From NCBI RefSeq assembly GCF_036784765.1, contig NZ_CP136651.1:1364001-1428000 (forward strand): a stretch of DNA of 64,000 nt, read 5' to 3'. Below the pieces are notes generated by a model that did not search any database, had not been told where the DNA came from, and saw only the letters and a program-made list of their open reading frames with translations. The stretch's first letter is position 1. The number at the start of each line of letters is the position of its first letter. A program made the translations under genes and the position numbers. This stretch comes from Novosphingobium sp. ZN18A2 (GTDB lineage Bacteria; Pseudomonadota; Alphaproteobacteria; Sphingomonadales; Sphingomonadaceae). Positions 25,862 through 33,681 of this stretch are shown here, piece by piece.

Positions 25862-27466
25862 ATGCTCGATTTCCCGCGCTGGAAGGTCATCTGGCTGTGG
25901 TCGATAACGATCGTCGGCATGCTGGCCGCATTGCCTTCGATCTTTTCGACGGCCGGCGTTCCCTGGCCTTCGCAATTGCCCAGTCCGACCGTGAACCTGG
26001 GCCTCGACCTTGCGGGCGGCAGCCACCTGCTGCTTGAGGCGAGTCCCAACCAGGTGAAGACGCAGCGGCTGGAAGCGATGGACGAAAGCGTGCGCAGCGC
26101 CATCCGCCGGGCGACGCCGAAAGTGCGCATCAGCGACATTTCCAACCACGACGGGAAGCTGAGCTTCATTGTCGACGATGCCAGCCAGGTCGACCAGGTG
26201 CGCGACCTTGTGCTGCCGCTGACCAGCGGCGCCGGGCTGACCGGCCAGCGCACGTGGAACATCGACGTGGTCGACACCAATCGCTTCGTGCTTACGCCCA
26301 CGCAGGAAGGGCTGGACGACGCGGTAAGCAAGGCGATGGACACCGCCGTAGAAGTGGTGCGCAAGCGTATCGACGCGTTGGGAACGCGCGAACCCACGAT
26401 CATCCGCCAGGGTTCGGACCGCATCGTTGTGCAGGTGCCGGGCCTTCAGGATCCGCGCGCGCTCAAGGAACTGCTGGGCAAGACCGCCAAGCTGGAATTC
26501 AAGCTGGTCGATACCACGGCGCTGCCGTCCGACCTGCAGAAGGGCATCGTGCCGCCGGGTGACGAATTGCTGCCCTATGCCGATCCGGCCAAATACGGCA
26601 CCGCGGGGATCGCGGTGAAGCGCCTTGGCGGCATTCGCGGCGACCAGCTGACCAATGCGACGCAGGGCAACGACCAGCAGACCAACGAACCTGTGGTCAA
26701 CATCACCTTCAGCAACGAAGGCGGGGCGAAATTCGCCAAGCTGACCAGCGAGAACGTGAACAAGCCCTTTGCCATCATCCTTGACGGCAAGGTGCTTTCC
26801 GCCCCCAACATCAACGAACCGATCCTTGGCGGCACCGCGCAGATTTCGGGCGGGTTCACCACCGAAACCGCGAACCAGCTGGCGATCTCTCTGCGTTCGG
26901 GCGCGCTGCCGGTGGACCTGAAGGTTGTGGAAGAGCGCACCGTCGGGCCTGACCTTGGCGCCGATTCGATCCGCAAGGGCATGATCGCGATGATGGTCGG
27001 CACGATCGCGGTGATGGCCTTCATCCTTGTCACCTATGGCCGCTTCGGCGTCTATGCGAACATCGCGCTGATCATCAACGTGCTGCTGATCCTGGGCGTC
27101 ATGGCCATCGTCAACGCGACGCTGACCTTGCCCGGCATCGCGGGCTTCGTGCTGACGATCGGTGCGGCGGTGGACGCCAACGTGCTGATCAACGAACGAA
27201 TACGCGAAGAGCGAAAACGCGGGCGGCGCGTCGTGCAGGCGGTGGAAACCGGCTATCGCGAGGCCAGCCGCGCGATCTTCGACGCCAACCTGACCAACGT
27301 GATCGCCGCCGCGCTGATGTTCATCTTCGGCTCCGGCCCGGTGAAGGGGTTCGCCGTCGTCCTTGTGATCGGCATCTTCACATCGGTGTTCACCGCCGTG
27401 ACCATGACCCGCATGTGGGTTGCCCAGTACCTGCGCCGCGCCCGTCCGGCGACGATCCACATCTGA
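25862..27466 (+). CDS. secD: Protein translocase subunit SecD
   Basis: A 534-residue RND-type membrane protein that, with SecF, uses the proton motive force to pull secreted proteins through SecYEG. One N-terminal TM, a large periplasmic P1 region, then a five-helix domain from about residue 365. Family motifs are NLGLDLAGGSHLLLE, the conserved GLDL block, and GAAVDANVLINERIREE in the C-terminal RND domain. Length is near the alphaproteobacterial norm. secF follows after 13 bp. Confidence 0.96.
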   Translation: MLDFPRWKVIWLWSITIVGMLAALPSIFSTAGVPWPSQLPSPTVNLGLDLAGGSHLLLEASPNQVKTQRLEAMDESVRSAIRRATPKVRISDISNHDGKLSFIVDDASQVDQVRDLVLPLTSGAGLTGQRTWNIDVVDTNRFVLTPTQEGLDDAVSKAMDTAVEVVRKRIDALGTREPTIIRQGSDRIVVQVPGLQDPRALKELLGKTAKLEFKLVDTTALPSDLQKGIVPPGDELLPYADPAKYGTAGIAVKRLGGIRGDQLTNATQGNDQQTNEPVVNITFSNEGGAKFAKLTSENVNKPFAIILDGKVLSAPNINEPILGGTAQISGGFTTETANQLAISLRSGALPVDLKVVEERTVGPDLGADSIRKGMIAMMVGTIAVMAFILVTYGRFGVYANIALIINVLLILGVMAIVNATLTLPGIAGFVLTIGAAVDANVLINERIREERKRGRRVVQAVETGYREASRAIFDANLTNVIAAALMFIFGSGPVKGFAVVLVIGIFTSVFTAVTMTRMWVAQYLRRARPATIHI

Positions 27467-27479
27467 GGAGGGACGGACC

Positions 27480-28463
27480 ATGAAACTGCTCAAGCTCGTC
27501 CCCGAAGACACCAACATCCACTTCCTGAAGTGGCGGGTGCCGTTTTACCTGATCAGCTGCGCGCTGATCCTGGCTTCATGGGGATTGATCGCCACGCGCG
27601 GGTTGAACCTGGGCGTCGATTTTGTCGGCGGCCAGATGATCCGCGTGACCTTCACGAAAAGCGCGGAAGCGCCGATTGCAGCGCTGCGCAAGGACGTGGA
27701 GCAACTGGGCGTGGGTGAGCCGATCATCCAGCGGTACGGCCAGCCCAACGAAGTTTCCATCCGCATGAAGCTGCCCGCATCGGCGGAACACGATGCCGGC
27801 GCGGCCGAAGCGATGGCCAACAAGATCACCGCCGCCGTGCGCACCGCGCACCCGGACGTGCGGATCGACGGTATCGATTCGGTTTCCGGCAAGGTTTCGG
27901 GAGAGCTGTTTACCAGCGGCATCTATGCGCTGCTGGCCGCCATGATCGCGATCTCGATCTATATCTGGGTGCGGTTCGAATGGCAGTTCGGCGTGGGCGC
28001 GCTGTTCGCGCTGGTCCACGACGTTTCGCTGACGCTGGGCATGTTTGCGCTGACCCAGATGGAGTTCGACCTCAACATCGTTGCCGCGGTGCTGACGGTG
28101 ATCGGCTATTCGCTGAACGACACCATCGTCGTTTACGACCGCATCCGCGAGAACCTGAAGAAATATCGCCGGATGCCGATGCCCGAACTGCTCGACCTGT
28201 CGGTGAACGAGACGCTGGCGCGCACGGTGATGACCTCGCTGACGCTGCTCATCACGCTGTCGGCGCTGCTGTTCCTGGGGCCGGACGTGATCTTCGGTTT
28301 TTCGGCCGCGATCACGCTGGGCATTTTCGTCGGTACGTACAGTTCGATCTACATGGCCGCGCCGATCCTCATCTGGCTCAAGGTCACGTCGCAAAGCTTC
28401 GTTCCGGCCGAATCCGTGGTCGAAAAGCAGGAACGGCTCGCGCGCGAAGGCAAGGCGGGCTGA
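27480..28463 (+). CDS. secF: Protein translocase subunit SecF
   Basis: A 327-residue six-TM partner of SecD. It shows the first TM, LNLGVDFVGGQMIRV after it, then TM2-6 with GYSLNDTIVVYDRIREN, the conserved RND core of SecF. The ATG at 27480 follows GGAGGGACGG, a good SD; a frame to 27420 overlaps secD. Last gene of the yajC-secDF operon; a hairpin follows. Confidence 0.96.
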   Translation: MKLLKLVPEDTNIHFLKWRVPFYLISCALILASWGLIATRGLNLGVDFVGGQMIRVTFTKSAEAPIAALRKDVEQLGVGEPIIQRYGQPNEVSIRMKLPASAEHDAGAAEAMANKITAAVRTAHPDVRIDGIDSVSGKVSGELFTSGIYALLAAMIAISIYIWVRFEWQFGVGALFALVHDVSLTLGMFALTQMEFDLNIVAAVLTVIGYSLNDTIVVYDRIRENLKKYRRMPMPELLDLSVNETLARTVMTSLTLLITLSALLFLGPDVIFGFSAAITLGIFVGTYSSIYMAAPILIWLKVTSQSFVPAESVVEKQERLAREGKAG

Positions 28464-28481
28464 TCCCGAAGCAGGCGGGCG

Positions 28482-28500
28482 CGGGGCCGGTTCAGCCCCG
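28482..28500. terminator. Hairpin between convergent secF and glycosyltransferase
   Basis: CGGGGC (28482-28487) pairs with GCCCCG (28495-28500) around CGGTTCA. It overlaps the last codons and stop of the glycosyltransferase gene. No T-run, so it is a weak candidate for a bidirectional terminator. Confidence 0.45.
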
Positions 28501-29691
28501 CCGCACCATCACGGCATAGCGATCCGCCATGTCCGCCGCATTCGCTTCCCACGAGAAGCGGGCGACGGTTTGCGCCACTTCGTCTTGCGGCGGCGGGGCG
28601 GCCAGCAGTTCGCCAACCGCCGTGGCGATAGCTTCGGGGTCACGCGTAACCAGCCGTCCGGCGGCCGGCGACGTGACGATTTCGCTTGCCCCGCCGATAT
28701 CCGGCACAACGATCGGCGTGCCGCAGGCCAGTGCCTCAATCCAGGCATTGGCCAGCCCTTCGCGTTCCGATGGCAGCACCATCACATCTGCCGCGCTCAA
28801 CAGGCCAGGCAGGGTTTCGTGCCCTACGGCGCCCAGGAATTGCACCCGGTCGGCCGCGCCCATCGCCGCGGCAAGTGTTTCCAAGCGCGCCTGTTCCGGG
28901 CCTGACCCCGCGATGGCGAGGTGTACGTCTTCGGGCAACAGCGGCATGGCGCGGATTACAAGGTCTTGCCCCTTGACCGGAACCAGCGCCCCCACGCTCA
29001 GCAGCAGCCGCCCTTTCGACCAGACGTTGAGATCGGGCATCGCGGCGACAAGCTGGCGCGCGGCGGCGCGTTCAAGCGGCTGGAAACGTTCGCGGTCAAG
29101 CCCCGTATAGTGCACGACTGTCCTGTCGTCCGGCAGGCCCAGTGCAGCCATGTCGCGGCGCAAGGCGTCCGATACGGCCAGCAACAGGTCGGCCTGCGCT
29201 GCGGCGGCGTGCATCTGTTCCAGCGCATAGGGCGTCTTGCCCCAGAAATGGATATCGCTGCCGCGTGCCTTGATGGCGAAGGGAAGGCCCAGGTCTTGCG
29301 CGATACGCGCGGCGGCGGGACCGTCAGGATAGAAGAACTGCGCATCCACGGCATCGAACGGCCGCTCCGCATGCAGCCGCCTTGCCAGCGGCAGGATCGC
29401 GCGCGCGATCAGCGCCGGATTGAACCGCCCGCTTATCCGGGGGATCAATGTAAACTGTTCGTGATAAACCGTTATCGGCCCATCGGTTTCCACAGGCGGT
29501 ATCTCGGCAAGACTGGCATATCGCCCGAAGTGCAGCGGCGGCAGGCCGACCGGGTTGATAACCGTCACCTCCCAGTCGCCGCGTGCGGCCAGCGCATCCA
29601 TTTGGCGCTTGACGAACCGGCCGAAGCCGGGTCGCTGCGGCGCGGGGTAAAGCGTCGCGATAGACAGCAGGCGAAGCGGGCGATCCGTCAC
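28492..29691 (-). CDS. Glycosyltransferase family 4 protein
   Basis: A 399-residue GT-B glycosyltransferase with two Rossmann domains. The N-terminal half has SIATLYPAPQRPGFGRFVKR and a glycine-rich acceptor loop; the C-terminal half has GRLLLSVGALVPVKGQDL, PSEREGLANAWIEALACGTPIV (donor-binding E-x7-E region) and NDP-sugar contacts. It probably transfers a hexose to a polysaccharide or glycolipid. Its stop is 12 bp from the upstream regulator's stop-to-start gap on the same strand (29704), suggesting co-transcription. The substrate is unknown. Confidence 0.88.
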   Translation of the reverse strand: MTDRPLRLLSIATLYPAPQRPGFGRFVKRQMDALAARGDWEVTVINPVGLPPLHFGRYASLAEIPPVETDGPITVYHEQFTLIPRISGRFNPALIARAILPLARRLHAERPFDAVDAQFFYPDGPAAARIAQDLGLPFAIKARGSDIHFWGKTPYALEQMHAAAAQADLLLAVSDALRRDMAALGLPDDRTVVHYTGLDRERFQPLERAAARQLVAAMPDLNVWSKGRLLLSVGALVPVKGQDLVIRAMPLLPEDVHLAIAGSGPEQARLETLAAAMGAADRVQFLGAVGHETLPGLLSAADVMVLPSEREGLANAWIEALACGTPIVVPDIGGASEIVTSPAAGRLVTRDPEAIATAVGELLAAPPPQDEVAQTVARFSWEANAADMADRYAVMVRRG

Positions 29692-29703
29692 GGGCTTCGG
29701 GCT

Positions 29704-30276
29704 CTACAGCCGCCGGACCAGCATTTCGGCAACCGCCATCCAGGGCGGGCGATCCACCACGATCTGCCGGCTGCCCGCGCCGGGCGGCAGGATCGCAACG
29801 CGGCCGTCGCGATGATCGATCATGCGGCCGAACGCAAAGCGGCCCGCCGGGCGTGGCACCAGCACGTCGCGGTTGAGCGCGCGGACGAATCCGTCCGGCT
29901 CGCTCGGGCGTAGCCACACCTGGTCCCCCGCGCGATATTCTCCCGCGCCGGTCTCGACGATCAACGCCATGTGGTTCGAATCAGGCGAAAGTTCGGTGGG
30001 CAGCACCGCGTCCATCGGGCGCGGCAGCGCCTCTGCCCCGATGTCGGTCAGTCGCGCGACAATTTGCGGGGCAGGGCTGCTTTCGCTTTTCACCAGCACG
30101 TCCGGATCGACGCCAAGCGCGGTGGCGATGCGGTTCATCCAGCCGAGCGAAAGCGTGCGCATGCCCGTTTCGAGCCGCCCGATTGTCTGCGCGGTCGTGG
30201 GCGGCGTGCAGCGCGCGGCCACTTGCGCAAGCGTCAGCCCTTTTTGCCGGCGAATGTCGCGGATGCGATTGATCAT
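29704..30276 (-). CDS. XRE-type regulator with degenerate S24-like domain
   Basis: A 190-residue protein. An N-terminal helix-turn-helix (about 1-62: IRDIRRQKGLTLAQVA, then TIGRLETG) is followed by a C-terminal half resembling the LexA/CI S24 peptidase fold (LIVETGAGEYRAGDQVWL around 105-122). The catalytic Ser-Met and Lys of true S24 peptidases are absent, so autoproteolysis is unlikely. The ATG at 30276 begins the HTH; upstream codons look non-coding. It diverges from the DUF6456 gene and may control it and itself. Confidence 0.7.
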   Translation of the reverse strand: MINRIRDIRRQKGLTLAQVAARCTPPTTAQTIGRLETGMRTLSLGWMNRIATALGVDPDVLVKSESSPAPQIVARLTDIGAEALPRPMDAVLPTELSPDSNHMALIVETGAGEYRAGDQVWLRPSEPDGFVRALNRDVLVPRPAGRFAFGRMIDHRDGRVAILPPGAGSRQIVVDRPPWMAVAEMLVRRL

Positions 30277-30396
30277 TCCTGTGGCGTGCCCCCGGCGTCT
30301 GGCCTCTTGGTGCTGATGGAAAAAGCGCTTTCCTACAAAGCGGGCGCGGGGGCAAGGGAGGTGATCGTTCCAATTATGTTCCATTTTGGAGGAATT

Positions 30397-30870
30397 ATGC
30401 GCAGGATGCTCGCCGAACGCGAACTGACGAACGAAGGTGTGCGCCGTGTGAACAGCGGCGCACGGCGAACCCGGACGGCAACGGTGAATCTGGCGGAATC
30501 GCCGCTGACCTGGCTTCACGCGCGCGGCAAGCTGACCGATCGGCAATTCGATGCGGGCGAACGGTTGCGCGCCGATTGGGAACGCGCCCAGCTTGCGCCG
30601 TCGGTGACGATGCGGTGGGAGGCCGTGCGGGTGAAGGGCGGCGTCGATACCGGCCTGACGCCCGGCGAACGGCAGATCGCCGCAAAGCAGCGGTTCGACG
30701 AGGCAATCGTGCAAGCGGGCGCCGGACTGTCTGACATCCTGTGGCGTGTGGTTTGCGCGGGTGAAGCGTTGCCCACGGCGGAAAAGGCGCTGGCGTGGCC
30801 TGCGCGGAGCGGAAAACTGGTGCTGTCCATCGCGCTTGACCGGGTGGCGGATTTCTACCGAATCCGGTGA
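30397..30870 (+). CDS. DUF6456 domain protein
   Basis: A 157-residue protein matching an alphaproteobacterial family of unknown function (DUF6456). Recognisable is ESPLTWLHARGKLTDRQFDAGERLRADWE (quoted only in part: ESPLTWLHARGKLTDRQF), followed by a helical C-terminal part with AGLSDILWRVVC and LDRVADFY. It contains no metal or catalytic motif. ATG 30397 is preceded by GGAGGA at a short 4-nt gap; ATG 30406 is an alternative. It diverges from the XRE/S24-like gene through a 120-bp AT-rich region. The pairing suggests a DNA-related or regulatory role, unproven. Confidence 0.72.
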   Translation: MRRMLAERELTNEGVRRVNSGARRTRTATVNLAESPLTWLHARGKLTDRQFDAGERLRADWERAQLAPSVTMRWEAVRVKGGVDTGLTPGERQIAAKQRFDEAIVQAGAGLSDILWRVVCAGEALPTAEKALAWPARSGKLVLSIALDRVADFYRIR

Positions 30871-30987
30871 TCCGGCCCGCCCGCGCAGCCGACCAACCGC
30901 ACAATCTCATCGACAGGCGACATTGCGCCCGCGCCCGCCAGCCGCCAATCCGGTGTCATTCGTAATCAACGATCGGGGGCAAGGCAT

Positions 30988-32793
30988 ATGGAACGCAGGC
31001 AATTTCTGGCAGCGAGTGGCCTGGCGCTGGCGTGGGGCATGGCCGGACCGGCGCGGGCGCTGGCCGCGCAGGCAGAAGGCGATGTGCCGCTGGTTGCATT
31101 GATGGACCGGATTTTCTGGGGCGGAATGCGGCTCAGCCCCATGTCGATGACGGCGCTTGGCCTGGACAAGGGCACGTATGCGTCCGCACGCGCGAGGCTT
31201 GACGATTTCAGCCCGGCGGGCGACGCGGCCGGCACGGCCTTTACGAAGGACATGCTGGCGGCCACCAGAGCGCTCGACCCCACGGGGTTCAGCGATACGG
31301 GCAAGCTGCGGCGCCAGATCGTCGAATCGATGCTCGAGACTCAGTTGATGTCGGAACCGTTTCCGATTCCATCGGTCGGCGCGCCTTATCGCCTCAGCCA
31401 GCAGGACGGCGCCTATTTCTCCATCCCCGATTTCCTCAATTCCACCCACCCGATCGAAACGCGCGAGGATGCGGAAGCCTATCTTTCGCGCCTTTCGCAG
31501 TTTCCGATGGCGCTGGACGAACAGACCGCGTGGCAGCGCGAGGAAGCGGCCAGGGGGTATGCCGCGCCGGGATGGTCGCTCGACCTTGTGGCCGGGCAGA
31601 TCGGCAAGCTGCTTGAACCCGCGGCGGCGGACAGCGGCATGGTGTCCTCTCTGGAAAGCCGGTGCCGGAAGAAGGAAATTCATGGCGAGTGGGCATCGAA
31701 GGCGACGAAAATTGTCGAGGAGGGCGTCTATCCGGCGCTGCGCCGCCAGCTTGCGCTGGTGAAGAAGATGCGCGGCACCACGCGCGCTGGCGACGGTGTG
31801 TGGCGCGTACCGCAAGGCGCGGAGATCTATTCGCGCGCGCTGAAGATGTTCACCACCACCGATATGGGCGCGGAGGAGATCCACCAGCTTGGCCTGCAAC
31901 AGGTGGCAGAGCTTTCCGCACAGCTCGATACGATCCTGAAGGCTTCGGGCATGACCCAAGGCACGGTGGGCGCGCGGCTGACGGCGCTCAATTCCAGGCC
32001 CGAGCAGCTTTATGCCAATGACGACGAAGGCCGCGCCGCGCTGATCGCGGAACTGAACCGCAGTGTGCAGGCGATGATGAAGAAACTGCCGCAGGCGTTC
32101 GCCACGATCCCCGGCCAGCCGCTTGAAATCCGCCGCGTGCCACCGGAAATCCAGGACGGCGCGCCCAACGGCTATTACAATCCCGCCTCGCTCGACGGGT
32201 CGCGGCCCGCGATTTACTGGATCAACCTGAAAAGCACGGGCGACTGGCCGAAATACACGCTGCCTTCGCTGACCTATCACGAAGGCGTTCCCGGCCATCA
32301 CCTGCACGGCAGCATCCTGCAGGAAGACAAGCATCTGCCCTTGCTGCTCAAGAACTACTGGAACTCCGCCTATGGCGAGGGGTGGGCGCTCTATGCCGAG
32401 ATGCTGGCGGACGAACTGGGCGGTTATCAGGGGCTGGAAAAGGCGGGGGCGCTGCAATCGTGGCTGTTCCGCGCCGTGCGACTGGTGGTGGATACCGGGC
32501 TCAATGCCAAGCGGTGGAGCGTGAAGCAGGCGACCGATTACATGGTCGAGCACACCGGCTTCCCGCGCGCCCGCGCCCAGCGCGAGATCGAGCGTTATTG
32601 CGCCTCGCCGGGGCAGGCGTGCAGCTACAAGATCGGCCAGAACACGTGGATGCGCCTGCGCGCCCAGGCGGAAGGCGCGCTTGGCGACAAGTTCGACATC
32701 CGCCAGTTCCATGAAATCCTGAAACAGGGCGTGATGCCGCTGAACCTGCTTGAACAGCAAGTGGATGCCTGGGTGACGCAGCAGACGGTCTGA
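30988..32793 (+). CDS. DUF885 family metallopeptidase-like protein, exported by Tat
   Basis: A 601-residue protein. The N-terminus MERRQFLAASGLALAWG has a twin-Arg signal with RRQFL and a hydrophobic core ending near ARALA. The body is helical, as in DUF885, with HEGVPGHH at 431-438, an HExxH-like zinc-site variant, and a downstream YGEGWALYAEML segment supplying the likely third ligand Glu. The family is related to carboxypeptidase/M32-like folds; the substrate is unknown. It would act in the periplasm. It converges on petA with a strong hairpin between. Confidence 0.8.
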   Translation: MERRQFLAASGLALAWGMAGPARALAAQAEGDVPLVALMDRIFWGGMRLSPMSMTALGLDKGTYASARARLDDFSPAGDAAGTAFTKDMLAATRALDPTGFSDTGKLRRQIVESMLETQLMSEPFPIPSVGAPYRLSQQDGAYFSIPDFLNSTHPIETREDAEAYLSRLSQFPMALDEQTAWQREEAARGYAAPGWSLDLVAGQIGKLLEPAAADSGMVSSLESRCRKKEIHGEWASKATKIVEEGVYPALRRQLALVKKMRGTTRAGDGVWRVPQGAEIYSRALKMFTTTDMGAEEIHQLGLQQVAELSAQLDTILKASGMTQGTVGARLTALNSRPEQLYANDDEGRAALIAELNRSVQAMMKKLPQAFATIPGQPLEIRRVPPEIQDGAPNGYYNPASLDGSRPAIYWINLKSTGDWPKYTLPSLTYHEGVPGHHLHGSILQEDKHLPLLLKNYWNSAYGEGWALYAEMLADELGGYQGLEKAGALQSWLFRAVRLVVDTGLNAKRWSVKQATDYMVEHTGFPRARAQREIERYCASPGQACSYKIGQNTWMRLRAQAEGALGDKFDIRQFHEILKQGVMPLNLLEQQVDAWVTQQTV

Positions 32794-32820
32794 GGCCGCG
32801 CGCGCCAACTTGGCGTTGGG

Positions 32821-32846
32821 GTGACGCGGCGATCTTGCCGCGTCAC
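32821..32846. terminator. Perfect 10-bp hairpin between DUF885 and petA
   Basis: GTGACGCGGC (32821-32830) pairs perfectly with GCCGCGTCAC (32837-32846) around GATCTT. It overlaps the petA stop (32843-32845) and lies 27 bp after the DUF885 stop. A smaller CGCCAA/TTGGCG hairpin is just before it. It probably acts in both directions. Confidence 0.7.
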
Positions 32847-33496
32847 AACTGGCCGATCGAGGTCACCTTGAAGGCGCTGCCGGGCGGGTTTTCGCCAATC
32901 GTCAGCGTATTAGCGCCGGCGAAATGATACGGCGGGACGGGCAGGTTGTATGGCGCCGGAACGCTTTTGAACACGCGCCCCGCCATATCGTATTTCGACC
33001 CGTGGCATGGGCAGAAGAAGCCGCCCGGCAGATTGTCGCCGATCGATCCGGGCGTGGGCTTGAATTCGGGGATGCAGCCCAGGTGCGTGCAGATCCCGAT
33101 CAGCACGAGATACTCGGGCTTGATCGACCGGCTCCAGTTGGCCGCATAATCGGGTTGCTGCGCTTCGTGCGAGTCCGGATCGCGCAAGTGGTTCAGCAGC
33201 GCCGGCTCGCGCAACCCGGCAAGGTCTTTCGGCGTGCGGTTGACGATGAAGATGGGCATGGAGCGCCATATGGTCACGATCCGCTGGCCGGGCGCTACCT
33301 GGCCGAGATCGAAGGTTTTCGGTTCGCCCGCAGCCAGAACGTCGGCGGCCGGCGCCATCTGGCTGATCAGCGGGTAAAGCGTAGCGAGGCCGGCGATCCC
33401 GGCGGAGGTTACCGCGGCGACGTTGATGAAGTCGCGCCGCCTGACGCCGCTTTCGGGCACGAGATCGTTGGTGTTGGTTGGCGATGCTTGAGTCAT
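32843..33496 (-). CDS. petA: Ubiquinol-cytochrome c reductase Rieske subunit
   Basis: A 217-residue Rieske iron-sulfur protein of the bc1 complex. A twin-arginine start (RRRDFINVA at 19-27) precedes one TM helix; the 2Fe-2S ligands are in CTHLGC at 136-141 and CPCHGS at 162-167. Length is slightly above the 180-200 of most alphaproteobacteria. The cytochrome b and c1 genes are not adjacent: downstream is the convergent DUF885 gene, upstream 185 bp with no gene, then uup. The bc1 operon therefore appears split here. Confidence 0.93.
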   Translation of the reverse strand: MTQASPTNTNDLVPESGVRRRDFINVAAVTSAGIAGLATLYPLISQMAPAADVLAAGEPKTFDLGQVAPGQRIVTIWRSMPIFIVNRTPKDLAGLREPALLNHLRDPDSHEAQQPDYAANWSRSIKPEYLVLIGICTHLGCIPEFKPTPGSIGDNLPGGFFCPCHGSKYDMAGRVFKSVPAPYNLPVPPYHFAGANTLTIGENPPGSAFKVTSIGQL

Positions 33497-33681
33497 GGAT
33501 GTCTCGCCCTTCCGGAAGTGCCTGATCCCCGATCAAAGCCCCCCAGAGCGTTGCACCGCCCCATGGATCATAACGCCGAAAAGCGGCTGCCGTTCCGATG
33601 GGATATCCTCTGGCCACGCCAAATGGCAGAAAACGGCGCCACGGCATTGGTCGGAACGGCGAAAACCCGCCGCCCGGACAA

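Noticed and set aside
25802..27517. 571-codon open frame on - strand across secD
   Set aside because: Antisense to secD, which has clear motifs over its whole length.
33497..33681. Small gene between petA and uup
   Set aside because: A + strand frame (MDHNAEKRLPF...) exists but runs into uup antisense and has no Shine-Dalgarno or similarity; nothing convincing is in this 185-bp gap.
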